Made by a program: the position numbers and the translations under genes. A stretch of 64,000 nt of DNA, from contig JBBCIS010000001.1 of the NCBI GenBank assembly GCA_037189845.1, positions 496,001-560,000 of the forward strand, read 5' to 3'. Source of the stretch: JAMLHH01 sp037189845 (lineage in GTDB: Bacteria > Bacteroidota > Bacteroidia > Chitinophagales > JADIYW01). Position 1 is the first letter of the stretch. Each line of letters begins with the position of its first letter. Below the pieces are notes generated by a model, which searched no databases, was not told where the DNA came from, and saw only the letters and a program-made list of their open reading frames with translations. Positions 43,588 to 52,983 of this stretch are shown in pieces.

Positions 43588-45048
43588 TTATTTTAAACGA
43601 TTGATTTGACCCGCAAAGTAACTACTTTTTTCCGGAAATTTCTCTATCAATTTTTGATAAATGCTGATTGCTAAATCAATTTTTCCCTGACGGATATATA
43701 ATTTGGCCAAAGTTTCTGTTGCCATATCCTGCTTGAACGATACGCTTTCGGCAGCCAGCTTTCGGACAGAGCCTTCTCCTTCAGTCTGGAATTCTTTTTC
43801 TGCAGCTTCTATATCGCTTTTGGTAAATTCTTTTTCTTCAATTGCCTGAATTTCTTTCTTATCAAAAACTTCAGGTGATGGCAGATCAAAAACAGGAGCT
43901 TCTTCAGAATGTTGTTTCTTTTGTTCCAGAATGCTCAGCCATTCATCAAATGAATGTGTTCCTTGTTTTTGCGGATTTTCATTTTGCGTAACAGGAGCTG
44001 ATAATGGTTCTTTTTCAGAAATAGCTTCCTGGGCTTCTTTTGTTTCGGAAACTATATTTTCTTTTATAATGACACCGGTCGTAATTGTTTTTGCTGATGC
44101 AGAGGATAACACAGGAGTGCTGAATTCTTCCAGCCACGGAGTCAACCATGAAATATCAGTAGAGACTAATCCCGAATCAATAATTTCATTTTCTGAAATT
44201 TCAGGAATAAGGTAGATGGGTGCTTCAAGTTCCCAATCATCTTTTTGAGAAAGATCGGTAACAGGCTCTTCGTATTTATGGATCGTTTTCAGGAATGCGA
44301 TATCATCAGCTTCTGTAATAGGTTCATCTATCGCCGGATCAAGGATTTCGTCTATCTCATCGTCTTCCTCTGTAATTGAAACCTTTACTTCAATATCTTC
44401 AGTATAAGATTCTGATTGATTTGATGATACGTCTGTTTGATCAACTTCTTGTTCAGCATTAGATTGAATTTCAGTTTCAACCGGGTGATCAGCTTCAACT
44501 TCTGCTTCAGGATCAGAATAAATATCTGTTTCTGTAATTTCCTCTTCAAAAGATTCTACTGATTCTATTTCAACAGAGGAATTTGTATCTACGGTTTGTT
44601 CTGCAGAAGTTGTTCCTGAGTGAATGATTTCCTGTAGCTCATTCTCTTCTGTTTCGGTTAAAATATCTTTTTCAGAATTTTCTTCATCAGAGTTTTCGGT
44701 ATGATCTGTAGCTTCCAGCGGTTGTTCTTCAATGATATTTTCGGAGATAGCTTCTGCTGTAGTTGCTGTAATTTCCTCTGTCGTTTCAGTTGCAGCGGTT
44801 TCAATTTGCTGCTGCCAATAACGAAGCAGATTTTTTAACTGCTTTCTGTCCTGCACATAAAAAGCGGCCTGCTCAATATAAAAAGCGGTGTCAGGATGAC
44901 TTTCTGATTGATACTTTGCTGCAAGCAGAACCCTGAAAACCGGGATTGCCGGATATTTGTTTACCCAACTGTGTAATAAATCTTTGTCAGCTGACGGAAT
45001 TCGTCCGGGCTGTTCAAGATATTGTATATAGTTGAGTGTATCCGCCAT
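43588..45048 (-). CDS. Acidic TPR-containing protein
   Basis: A 486-residue cytoplasmic protein. The first 90 residues form a helical domain (LNYIQYLEQPGRIPSADKDLLHSW). A very long Glu/Asp/Thr-rich low-complexity region follows (about 90-400). The last 50 residues form a TPR-like helical pair (ETLAKLYIRQGKIDLAISIYQKLIEKFPEKSSYF). It resembles proteins always found between lptE and secG in this phylum, so a role in envelope transport or assembly is possible. No enzymatic motif is seen. Confidence 0.7.
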   Translation of the reverse strand: MADTLNYIQYLEQPGRIPSADKDLLHSWVNKYPAIPVFRVLLAAKYQSESHPDTAFYIEQAAFYVQDRKQLKNLLRYWQQQIETAATETTEEITATTAEAISENIIEEQPLEATDHTENSDEENSEKDILTETEENELQEIIHSGTTSAEQTVDTNSSVEIESVESFEEEITETDIYSDPEAEVEADHPVETEIQSNAEQEVDQTDVSSNQSESYTEDIEVKVSITEEDDEIDEILDPAIDEPITEADDIAFLKTIHKYEEPVTDLSQKDDWELEAPIYLIPEISENEIIDSGLVSTDISWLTPWLEEFSTPVLSSASAKTITTGVIIKENIVSETKEAQEAISEKEPLSAPVTQNENPQKQGTHSFDEWLSILEQKKQHSEEAPVFDLPSPEVFDKKEIQAIEEKEFTKSDIEAAEKEFQTEGEGSVRKLAAESVSFKQDMATETLAKLYIRQGKIDLAISIYQKLIEKFPEKSSYFAGQINRLK

Positions 45049-45050
45049 TT

Positions 45051-45560
45051 TTACCAGTTAACAAAAGCTTTATTAAAAATTACCTGTACCAATTTATCCA
45101 AAACCAATGGAGCTATCTGATCATCAACAGTATTAGAAGACAGTGTTGCTTCATACACTTCCAGTTCTCTAAAAGTAGTACTAAAGTTCTTTTCCGGTTC
45201 TATTTTACTCGTAAAATCTATTTTTACGGAAATAGTCAATCTGTTTTGAGCTACCGTTTCTGTATTCGTAATGGCAACCGGATCAATAAAGTAATCTACG
45301 ATTACACCGCTGATCTCTATATCTCCGCCTTCCTGCATCATGCGGAGATTGGTTTCACGCAAAAATCTTGTCTGCAGCTTTTCTACCAGTAATGGTGCAA
45401 TACTTGGAACCTGTATGGCTGCCATATTAGGAATAGTATTGATCGTAACAGATTTGATGTTGGGATTGACACTAGAGTCAGTGAATTTGTAAATTTTACA
45501 TCCGGTCAATGCTATTATGCTCAGAACTGCAACAGAAATTGCCATAAAGAAACTACGCAT
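45051..45560 (-). CDS. lptE: LPS-assembly lipoprotein LptE-like
   Basis: A 169-residue lipoprotein from the start MRSFFMAIS, with a lipobox (IALTGC) and the LptE-family pattern: KSVTINTIPNMAAI, then PLLVEKLQTRFLRETNLRMM and GDIEISGVIVDYFIDP. LptE plugs and supports the LptD barrel that puts lipopolysaccharide on the cell surface. The start overlaps the end of the activator gene by 8 nt; a start three codons earlier is possible. Confidence 0.8.
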   Translation of the reverse strand: MRSFFMAISVAVLSIIALTGCKIYKFTDSSVNPNIKSVTINTIPNMAAIQVPSIAPLLVEKLQTRFLRETNLRMMQEGGDIEISGVIVDYFIDPVAITNTETVAQNRLTISVKIDFTSKIEPEKNFSTTFRELEVYEATLSSNTVDDQIAPLVLDKLVQVIFNKAFVNW

Positions 45561-46806
45561 TGATGTCATACTCTTTAATTTTTCTGTACAATGTGCGTTC
45601 TGAGATCCCTAAATCCATTGCTGCATCTTTTCTTTTGCCTTTATGTTTTTTGAGAGCTTTGTCTATCAGTTCTCTTTCCATATCTGCTATCGATAAGGGA
45701 TGTTCTACACTCTGCTCTTCATAGACGGAATGATTTTCTACAATTGTAGGATAATCATCTCTGTGAATGACCGGGGTGATTTCTGCATTGTTGGGGTCTG
45801 CAATAAATTTTGCAGGAATAGGAGCAGTGGGTGTATCGAATTTCGGAAGATGTACTTCTTCGTCAAATTTCAACGAATTGCCGCTGCTGGCACTCCATAC
45901 GAATCGTTTGAGCTCATTCAGGTCGTTTTTAATATCAAAGATCATTTTGTATAAGATCTCCCTGTCGCTCATAAATCCTTCACCTTCTTTCTCCTTAGCT
46001 AAGGCAGGTAGCTGAGAAACCTGTCCGTCCTGGGGAAGGAAAGTTCTCAGTTCAGCAATGTCTACGAGCTTTTGCCCGGCCAGCACTGAGGCCTGCTCCG
46101 CTATGTTTTTGAGTTGGCGTACATTTCCGGGCCAGTTGTATTGTATGAGGAGATGGCGGGCATCATCTGTCAGCTGTATAGGTGTGCTTCTGTATTTCTC
46201 CGAAAAATCTACACAGAACTTCCTGAATAATACAGGAATATCTTCTTTCCTTTCTCTCAGAGCCGGTACGCTGATAGGCACTGTATTCAGACGATAGTAT
46301 AAATCTTCCCTGAATTTTCCTTGTTGTACCAGCTTAGGAAGATTGACATTTGTAGCGGCCAGAACTCTTACATCTGTTTTTTGTACAACAGATGAGCCTA
46401 CTTTGATAAACTCTCCTGATTCCAGCACACGCAGTAATCTTGCTTGTGTACCAATGGGCATTTCTCCGATTTCATCCAAAAAAATAGTACCACCGTTGAC
46501 TGTTTCAAAATATCCTTTGCGTTTGTCCTGAGCGCCTGTGAAAGCTCCTTTCTCATGGCCAAAAAGCTCTGAATCTATTGTTCCTTCAGGAATAGCGCCA
46601 CAGTTGACTGCTATAAATCCTTCGTGCTTTCTGTTGCTGAGTGCGTGGATGATCTGAGAGAAAACCTCTTTACCTACACCACTTTCTCCTGTAATCAGCA
46701 CGCTCAGATTAGTAGGTGCAACACGAATAGCGACCTCCAATGCGTGATTGAGAGAGGGCGATTGCCCTATGATTCCAAATCTTTGTTTGACGGATTGTAA
46801 TTCCAT
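45553..46806 (-). CDS. Sigma-54-dependent transcriptional activator
   Basis: A 417-residue AAA+ activator without a receiver domain. It begins almost directly with the AAA+ core: Walker A GESGVGKEV near residue 40, the sigma-54 contact loop GAFTGA near 87, Walker B IFLDEIG near 110, and the arginine finger region FREDLYYRLN near 165. The C-terminal Fis-type helix-turn-helix (GKRKDAAMDLGISERTLYRKIKEY) ends the protein. It would activate RpoN promoters constitutively or through a partner. It lies 9 nt after miaB. Confidence 0.88.
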   Translation of the reverse strand: MELQSVKQRFGIIGQSPSLNHALEVAIRVAPTNLSVLITGESGVGKEVFSQIIHALSNRKHEGFIAVNCGAIPEGTIDSELFGHEKGAFTGAQDKRKGYFETVNGGTIFLDEIGEMPIGTQARLLRVLESGEFIKVGSSVVQKTDVRVLAATNVNLPKLVQQGKFREDLYYRLNTVPISVPALRERKEDIPVLFRKFCVDFSEKYRSTPIQLTDDARHLLIQYNWPGNVRQLKNIAEQASVLAGQKLVDIAELRTFLPQDGQVSQLPALAKEKEGEGFMSDREILYKMIFDIKNDLNELKRFVWSASSGNSLKFDEEVHLPKFDTPTAPIPAKFIADPNNAEITPVIHRDDYPTIVENHSVYEEQSVEHPLSIADMERELIDKALKKHKGKRKDAAMDLGISERTLYRKIKEYDINA

Positions 46807-46815
46807 TGGAGGAGA

Positions 46816-48255
46816 TTAAAGTTTTTCTACTTTTTCTATGACTTTACCTATTAAGGTTGCAGTAGAAGCATGTTCTACCAAAACTTTTACATAGTCGCCA
46901 GGCTTGTAATTTTCTATCGGGAAAACCACCATTTTATTCTGGTCATTTCTTCCGCAGTATTCTGCTTCGTTGCGTTTGGATGGTTTTTCCACCAGTACGA
47001 TATGCTCTTTACCGATATCTGCAAGATTTTTTTCCAGTGAATGTCTGTTTTGAGCATCAATGATTTCCTGCAAACGCATTTTCTTTGTTTCCAGAGGTAC
47101 GTCATCTTCAAATTTTCTGGCAGCAAGCGTACCCGGACGCTCTGAATAGTAGAACATATAAGACATGTCGAATTTAACCTGTTCCATCAACGAAACGGTT
47201 TCATTGTGTTCTTCGTTTGTTTCTCCACAGAAGCCCGCTATCACATCCGATGAAATACCGCAGCCAGGGATAATTCTTCTGATAGCTGCTACACGTTCAA
47301 GGTACCATTCTCTGGTGTAAGTACGGTTCATTCTTTCCAGTACAGCTGTATTTCCCGATTGTACCGGTAAGTGGATATATTTACAGATATTGTTGTATTT
47401 CGCCATCATGTGCAAAACCTCATCTGTGATATCTTTGGGGTGAGAAGTTGAAAATCTTACTCTCAGCATTGGGTTGATCTGAGCAACGAGCTCCAGTAGC
47501 TGAGCAAAATTGACCTCTGTTTCTCCTTCTTCGTTTTTCCATTTGTAGGAATCCACATTCTGTCCCAAAAGAGTGACTTCTTTATAGCCCTTTTCCCAAA
47601 GCATGCGTGCTTCTTCGACAATAGACTGATAATTCCGGCTTCTTTCACGCCCACGTGTGAATGGTACTACACAGAATGAGCACATGTTGTCGCAGCCTCT
47701 CATGATAGACACGAACGCTGTAATACCGTTTTTATCTAATCTTACTGGCTGGATATCAGCATATGTTTCCTCACGGGAAAGAATAACATTGACGGCTTTC
47801 TGGCCGGTTTCTGCTTCGCTGATGAGCTGAGGCAGGGTTCTGTATGCATCCGGACCGACTACGATATCAACAATTCTTTCTTCTGTCAAAAGATTTTTTT
47901 TCAGTCTTTCTGCCATACATCCCAAAACACCCACCAAAACATCCGGTTTGATAGACTTGATTTTGTTGAAGTCTGTCAATCTTTTTCTGACTGTCTGCTC
48001 TGCTTTTTCACGGATAGAGCAAGTATTCAAAAAGATTAAGTCCGCATCGCTGAAATCTCTTGTCAGTTGATAACCACTGTCAAACAGGATAGAGGCAACA
48101 ATTTCACTATCGCTGAAATTCATCTGGCAACCATAGCTCTCAATATAAAAAGATTTAGCGCCGGGTGCCTGCACAGGTGCATCCATTTCCAGGATCTCTC
48201 CCTGTCTGTCATCTTCTAATGGCGTGTTGGCATGTTTGATTAGTACTTCACTCAT
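46816..48255 (-). CDS. miaB: tRNA-2-methylthio-N6-isopentenyladenosine synthase MiaB
   Basis: A 479-residue radical SAM methylthiotransferase. The N-terminal cluster ligands are in YGCQMNFSD, FLNTCSI and GVLGCMAERL; the radical SAM motif is RGCDNMCSFCVVPFTRGRERSR. A TRAM domain closes the protein. It adds a methylthio group at adenosine 37 of tRNAs. It is the first gene of the operon running to secG. Confidence 0.95.
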   Translation of the reverse strand: MSEVLIKHANTPLEDDRQGEILEMDAPVQAPGAKSFYIESYGCQMNFSDSEIVASILFDSGYQLTRDFSDADLIFLNTCSIREKAEQTVRKRLTDFNKIKSIKPDVLVGVLGCMAERLKKNLLTEERIVDIVVGPDAYRTLPQLISEAETGQKAVNVILSREETYADIQPVRLDKNGITAFVSIMRGCDNMCSFCVVPFTRGRERSRNYQSIVEEARMLWEKGYKEVTLLGQNVDSYKWKNEEGETEVNFAQLLELVAQINPMLRVRFSTSHPKDITDEVLHMMAKYNNICKYIHLPVQSGNTAVLERMNRTYTREWYLERVAAIRRIIPGCGISSDVIAGFCGETNEEHNETVSLMEQVKFDMSYMFYYSERPGTLAARKFEDDVPLETKKMRLQEIIDAQNRHSLEKNLADIGKEHIVLVEKPSKRNEAEYCGRNDQNKMVVFPIENYKPGDYVKVLVEHASTATLIGKVIEKVEKL

Positions 48256-48288
48256 CGTTGTGAAACCCTTTGATTTTTTGATAAGGTG

Positions 48289-48327
48289 TAAAGATAGGGG
48301 TAATTTGTTAATTGTGACAATTTGTCA
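48289..48327 (-). promoter_or_regulatory. miaB operon promoter overlapping a palindrome
   Basis: On the minus strand TTG (48318-48320), a 21-nt spacer and TATCTTTA (48289-48296) form a promoter. A perfect TGACAA-N-TTGTCA palindrome at 48315-48327 covers the minus-33 element, where a bound repressor would block transcription. Confidence 0.5.
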
Positions 48328-48458
48328 GTATTGTTTTTAGTTAAAAGTACAGATTGCTCATCCTTGTCTTTTAACTTATACCGATTACATATCTGTAATA
48401 GTCCAATCTTGCCTTTGGCAAATTGTCCTAAACAGCTATTGTATCGGCATTAACCATT

Positions 48459-48495
48459 CCAAAATTTTAAAATAGTTGGACTATTTTAAAATTGG
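48459..48495. repeat. AT-rich inverted repeat spanning the DUF3810 stop codon
   Basis: Arms of 18 and 16 nt (48459-48476 and 48480-48495) pair almost perfectly around a 3-nt loop, with two extra A in one arm. The repeat includes the last codons of the DUF3810 gene. There is no T-run, so it may protect the mRNA end or act as a weak terminator. Confidence 0.55.
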
Positions 48496-49581
48496 AATTG
48501 GTATTAAGTCTGTCAGATTTTTATTTTTCTCTTCAATTAAATGCAGCTTAATTACCCATAACCAATATTCATCAATGCCGTTATCTCCGCTGAGTGTTTT
48601 AAGATATTGATCATTGATCCAGTTACCAATATCGCTCATGTTACCTTTATATCTGGAATGAAAATGTTTGATATTCATCATATCTTTCTCAATTACAGGA
48701 GGTAAATCTTTTATCACATCGTCATATAATGCCGGATTTTGCATAGCAGTGAAATACATTTCCTCCCGGAGTCTTTCTATCTCTGCGGAATATCTGATAA
48801 AAGGATCACTGCTGAATTGAGCAGCTATATACGCCAAGAGATTACAATCTCCTTCATTGGTATAACCCATGCTGTGGGCCCATTCGTGCAGGGTCGTACT
48901 GGGGTATCTGATGGAATGTAGTCCTCTGTCCACTGTAGCTTCACCGCTGAAAGGGAAATACATGCCTACAATTCCCCAGCGCAGAATAAATCCTTCGGGC
49001 CACCATCTGACAGCATTGGATGCTGTTGTAGGCTCATCTCCCAATAGCCTGATGGCTGTTTCCAGCCAGTATCTTCCTGAATCTTCTACCATTTGTATGG
49101 TAGGAGGCTGCCAGAACGGAGCGATACTGTCGTTACTCAGCATATTTCTGAGGGAAACTGCTCTGTCAAATGTTTTCAGTAACGTTTCTTTCTTTATTGG
49201 ATATTTTTCTAAGTCAGGCTGAGGAACTAAAATGGGATTGTTGTAATGAAAGCCCCATATCCAGAAAAATATTGTTACCAGCAGCAGCAGGTAACTGACA
49301 GTATAAACGATAGCCCTTGCATACATTTTCTTGACTATCTGAAATATTGGAATAAATAACAATCCCAATATCATCAGACTGAATACAATGAAAACAGCAG
49401 GGAAATTCAATGTGCCTAATGTACTGTTTAATGCTGTCCGGATCACCGGATAAATTTTTGCTTTATAGATGAGAGCATTGATATGTGGAGGTGTAAAGAT
49501 GAAAAGTAGCAGTGTGATGAGGAATAGAATAAAAGATATTTTTACCCATCTGTTTTTTATTGCAGCATTAAATGCATTCAT
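48481..49581 (-). CDS. DUF3810 family membrane protein with metallopeptidase-like motif
   Basis: A 366-residue protein with three N-terminal membrane helices (about residues 14-32, 55-77 and 87-108) and a large outer domain. That domain has the zinc-peptidase-like motif HEWAHSMGY near residue 233 and a later Glu-rich helix (NEGDCNLLAYIAA) that could supply the third ligand. This matches DUF3810, a family restricted mainly to Bacteroidota and Firmicutes with no proven substrate. It is divergent from glpK, with 42 bp between. Confidence 0.75.
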   Translation of the reverse strand: MNAFNAAIKNRWVKISFILFLITLLLFIFTPPHINALIYKAKIYPVIRTALNSTLGTLNFPAVFIVFSLMILGLLFIPIFQIVKKMYARAIVYTVSYLLLLVTIFFWIWGFHYNNPILVPQPDLEKYPIKKETLLKTFDRAVSLRNMLSNDSIAPFWQPPTIQMVEDSGRYWLETAIRLLGDEPTTASNAVRWWPEGFILRWGIVGMYFPFSGEATVDRGLHSIRYPSTTLHEWAHSMGYTNEGDCNLLAYIAAQFSSDPFIRYSAEIERLREEMYFTAMQNPALYDDVIKDLPPVIEKDMMNIKHFHSRYKGNMSDIGNWINDQYLKTLSGDNGIDEYWLWVIKLHLIEEKNKNLTDLIPIPILK

Positions 49582-49623
49582 TCAAAAGGAGTTTTTTATT
49601 TTTAAAGCCATCAAGTAAAAATA

Positions 49624-51135
49624 ATGGCAGCTAAATATATTCTTGCACTAGACCAAGGTACAACAAGTTCACGAGCAATTTTATTCGATAAGGATGGTCA
49701 GATAGTTGCAAGCGCACAAAAAGAGTTTACACAGTTTTTTCCTACTCCGGGTTGGGTAGAGCATGATGCACTCGAAATCTGGCAAACTCAGATAGATGTA
49801 GCGAGGGAAGTAGTAGCCAGAGCCAATATTCGTCCGGACCAGGTGAGTGCGATCGGTATTACCAATCAAAGAGAAACTACTGTAGTCTGGGACAGGAATA
49901 CCGGTCAACCTATCTATAAGGCCATTGTATGGCAGGATAGGAGAACTGCTGCTTTTTGTGATCAGCTGAAAACCAAAGGTCATGAGGAATATATCCGCAG
50001 CTCGACCGGACTGGTAGTAGATGCATATTTTTCCGGTACTAAAGTCAACTGGATTCTGGACAATGTAGAAGGAGCGAGAGAAAAAGCACATCATGGCAGG
50101 TTATGTTTTGGAACGATAGATTCATGGCTGATCTGGAATCTGACCAAAGGTGCAGCTCATGTGACTGATTACAGCAATGCATCCCGTACAATGATGTACA
50201 ATATCCATCAGCTGGAGTGGGACCCGGAATTGTTAGAGATATTGGATGTTCCCAGATCTGTATTGCCGGAAGTAGTACCTTCATCAGGAATAGCAGGGTA
50301 CACACATGCAGATGTGTTTTTTGATATAGAAGTACCTATTGCAGGAATTGCAGGCGACCAGCAAAGTGCGTTATTTGGCCAGGCCTGTTTCGAGCCGGGC
50401 ATGGCGAAAAATACTTATGGTACCGGTTGTTTTATGCTGATGAATACAGGAGAAAAGCCTGTCAGATCTAAAAACGGATTGCTGACGACCATTGCCTGGG
50501 GAGTGGATGGTAAAGTGGAATATGCGCTGGAAGGTAGTGTATTCATAGCAGGTGCAGCTATCCAATGGTTGAGAGATGGATTGAAAATATTGGACTCGGC
50601 GCAGGATTCTGAATTTTATGCTCTGAAAGTACCAGATACGGGTGGTGTATATGTAGTACCCGCATTTGCAGGTATGGGTGCGCCATACTGGGATATGTAT
50701 GCGCGTGGAGCAATTTTCGGACTGACGAGAGGTACCAATAAGGCGCACCTGATACGTGCTACGATAGAATCTCTGGCATATCAGAGTTATGATCTGCTAA
50801 ATGCGATGGAGCAGGATGCAGAAATTCAGCTAAAAGCTTTAAAAGTGGATGGAGGTGCTTCCGCAAATAATCTGTTGATGCAGTTTCAGTCGGATATTTT
50901 GGGAACAGAAGTGCACAGGCCATCAGTCATAGAAACAACGGCCTTAGGTGCTGCTTATCTTGCGGGGATTGCTGTAGGATTTTATTCAAAAGATTCACTG
51001 GCGAAAAACAGCAATATTGATGTTTGCTTTTCTGCTAAAATGAAAGAAGAGAAAAAGAAAGTCTTGTTGAAAGGCTGGAAAAAAGCCGTCCGCAGGGCAA
51101 TGGAATGGGAAAAAGAAGATGCGGAGGATTTCTAA
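49624..51135 (+). CDS. glpK: Glycerol kinase
   Basis: A 503-residue FGGY kinase that phosphorylates glycerol to glycerol-3-phosphate. It has the phosphate loop LDQGTTSSRAILFD at residues 8-21, GWVEHDALEIW near 43, the glycerol-contacting ITNQRETTVVWDR, the GDQQSALFGQ block near 246, and the adenosine-binding GGASANNLLMQ near 413. Length is standard. Neither glpF nor glpD is adjacent. Confidence 0.96.
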   Translation: MAAKYILALDQGTTSSRAILFDKDGQIVASAQKEFTQFFPTPGWVEHDALEIWQTQIDVAREVVARANIRPDQVSAIGITNQRETTVVWDRNTGQPIYKAIVWQDRRTAAFCDQLKTKGHEEYIRSSTGLVVDAYFSGTKVNWILDNVEGAREKAHHGRLCFGTIDSWLIWNLTKGAAHVTDYSNASRTMMYNIHQLEWDPELLEILDVPRSVLPEVVPSSGIAGYTHADVFFDIEVPIAGIAGDQQSALFGQACFEPGMAKNTYGTGCFMLMNTGEKPVRSKNGLLTTIAWGVDGKVEYALEGSVFIAGAAIQWLRDGLKILDSAQDSEFYALKVPDTGGVYVVPAFAGMGAPYWDMYARGAIFGLTRGTNKAHLIRATIESLAYQSYDLLNAMEQDAEIQLKALKVDGGASANNLLMQFQSDILGTEVHRPSVIETTALGAAYLAGIAVGFYSKDSLAKNSNIDVCFSAKMKEEKKKVLLKGWKKAVRRAMEWEKEDAEDF

Positions 51136-51312
51136 TGCCAAGATTTGTTTTTTAGCCACAGATTACACGGATGGACACAGATTTCTTTTCCTATCTGTGA
51201 GGTTCTACGATTATTATAGTAGATAAAGTTACACAACGATGGAATAAAAAGCGTGAAAAACAAAATCACTGCAAGCAAAATCTCCGTGCTTTTCTGCGCC
51301 CTTGACTTTGCA

Positions 51313-51466
51313 GGCGGACACCCGCAGGACGAAAATGCTGACAAAAATTCCCACCTTGGCACGATACAGAACCATGAGTGCGCACAGTCCTCCCCAAGCT
51401 AATATCAGGCGGTAAGTCCAAGAGGAGTTTTGGGGATTTTCAGCATTGAGGACAATGCGGGTCGCC
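51313..51466. repeat. Long imperfect palindrome, about 155 nt
   Basis: The arm 51313-51352 and the reverse complement of 51432-51466 align over nearly their whole length with a few bulges. Matched words include AATGCTGA with TCAGCATT, CCCGCA with TGCGGG, and GGCG with CGCC. Smaller hairpins (GCGG-N4-CCGC at 51314-51325; GCGGG-N12-CCCGC at 51457-51478) lie at the ends. It could be a palindromic mobile repeat or the gene for a structured RNA. Confidence 0.5.
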
Positions 51467-51490
51467 GAAAAGTCCCGCGCGTTTTTTTGC

Positions 51491-51515
51491 CATACTTTTT
51501 TCTAAAAAAAGTATG
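51491..51515. repeat. 11-bp perfect hairpin of A/T runs
   Basis: CATACTTTTTT pairs exactly with AAAAAAGTATG around a 3-nt loop. It lies just beyond the long palindrome, with T-runs upstream and A-runs downstream. Confidence 0.7.
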
Positions 51516-51676
51516 AAAGAAAAAAATAAACTTTTCCATTATTGGTTTGACTGTGTGCCAAACTATCCTGCGCGGAGTATAAAACATTCGTGCTAATCTG
51601 TGAAATTCGTGTCAGAAAATACCATAGGTCTCCGCAGACAAGTTCAGACAGAAAGCGCAGAGAGTGGTTTAGTTTC

Positions 51677-52870
51677 TCACAAAAACGTCCATCCCTGACC
51701 TCTGTAAGTAGGAACTGAGTCAATTATTTTTCCATTCCGGATGACCTGTAAATGCGAAAATCTTTCACATAACTCTCCGGCTTTGCTGTGGCGGAGCAGG
51801 ATAGGGTCGCCTATCTTTAAATCATCTTTTCCTTTATAATTGAAAGGTGTCTGAACTTCACCTGTGCCTTCATTTTCTGTCAGTTGTATGCCTTCCGGAA
51901 GATATGGTTTGGGTTGTTTGTCCAATGAAATTGAACCTGAGGCTACATATCCACCTCCCAAAGCCGTAAACATTCCAGGTTGTGGACTTCTGATGATCTC
52001 TATAGCATATCCGGCTGCCGGAAGATGTCTGAATCCTTCATAGTAATCAAACAGGGCAGGAGAGTAGAAGCCCGATCCTACGGTAATTTCAGTAACGAAA
52101 TCTTCCTGCTTGGTACTTTCAATACTACCTGTTCCTCCGCCATTGATTAAGGTCGGCTTCAGTCCTTTGTCTATCAGATATTGTACGCATTCTGTTCTGC
52201 GTTTTTGTAATTCTTTGACAGATAGTTTTTTCAGAAGCTTTATTGCTCCGTTTTTCAGACCATTGTACGGAGAAGCATCTCCTACACCGGCTATCTGAGC
52301 TTCGTAGCCCATAAGACCGACAATTTTCACATGTGGAAAGGTGATACCGGCATCTACCAGCTTTTTAAACTTTTCTACATTTGTAACCGGTGAACGATAT
52401 ACTCCGAAATGAACTCCCGGATAATCGGATGACATGTCTACATCAATACAGACCGGTTGAATGACATCATGCTTTTTAGCCTGTTCTTCTATCAGCTGGA
52501 AATGCAGAATATCATCTACCATTAATACCGCAGATTTTCCTGCTTTAGTAGCCAGACAAAATCCTTCTATATCTTTTTTGTTTACTACAGGATAACCCAT
52601 CAGTATATCGTCAAATCCTTTTTCGATCAACGCTAGTGCTTCTTTACCGGTAAAGGTCATCAATCCCTGATAAAGAGAATCGCTGTTCAGGATATGTTCC
52701 AGTACATATTGGCAACGTACAGATTTGGATGCTACTCTGATTTTTTTTGTAGCTACTCTTTTTCGGATGGCATCTATATTAGCATCTAAAAGATCCAGAT
52801 CAACAAATGCTAAGGGAAAATCCTGTCCTTCAAAGATTTGCTTATAATAACTGTACGTAGGCTGTTGCAT
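51677..52870 (-). CDS. Fold-type III PLP enzyme, D-threonine aldolase/alanine racemase-like
   Basis: From the ATG at 52870 (MQQPTYSYYK) the protein has 397 residues; an upstream ATG adds 13 residues of doubtful value. It has the N-terminal PLP barrel of COG3616: LAFVDLDLLDANI near residue 22, the PLP lysine in RVASKSVRC near 46, a VCIDVDMSSDYPG segment near 150 and an NGGGTGSIEST phosphate-binding loop near 248. Relatives are D-threonine aldolases, D-serine dehydratases or amino-acid racemases. The cysteine-histidine metal site at the end of true D-threonine aldolases is not obvious, so the reaction is uncertain. Confidence 0.75.
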   Translation of the reverse strand: MQQPTYSYYKQIFEGQDFPLAFVDLDLLDANIDAIRKRVATKKIRVASKSVRCQYVLEHILNSDSLYQGLMTFTGKEALALIEKGFDDILMGYPVVNKKDIEGFCLATKAGKSAVLMVDDILHFQLIEEQAKKHDVIQPVCIDVDMSSDYPGVHFGVYRSPVTNVEKFKKLVDAGITFPHVKIVGLMGYEAQIAGVGDASPYNGLKNGAIKLLKKLSVKELQKRRTECVQYLIDKGLKPTLINGGGTGSIESTKQEDFVTEITVGSGFYSPALFDYYEGFRHLPAAGYAIEIIRSPQPGMFTALGGGYVASGSISLDKQPKPYLPEGIQLTENEGTGEVQTPFNYKGKDDLKIGDPILLRHSKAGELCERFSHLQVIRNGKIIDSVPTYRGQGWTFL

Positions 52871-52916
52871 GGGATAAAAATAGGAATTATCAATAATAGT
52901 TGATGTCAAGAATTTC

Positions 52917-52961
52917 TTATAAAAGAGAAAAGCTACTCCATTTAGCGGGAATAGCTTTTCT
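52917..52961 (-). terminator. Intrinsic terminator of the DUF3857 operon
   Basis: On the minus strand a 14-bp stem with one G-U pair (arms 52948-52961 and 52926-52939), an 8-nt loop and a T-rich tail lie 22 nt after the stop at 52984. Confidence 0.85.
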
Positions 52962-52983
52962 GATAATTTTTTGACAGCTTATT

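Larger units (their letters stand above)
51136..51676. other. Gene-free interval rich in dispersed repeats
   Basis: About 540 bp with no credible gene. It holds words typical of dispersed intergenic repeats: AGCCACAGATTACACGGATG near 51155, an inverse counterpart AATCTGTGAAATTCGTGTC near 51595, and a CGCAGA-rich stretch near 51635-51665. Its middle has clearly higher GC than the flanks and can fold into a long hairpin, listed separately. Confidence 0.6.

Noticed and set aside
51132..51362. 76-codon minus-strand frame after glpK
   Set aside because: It runs through dispersed repeat words and has no protein-like pattern.
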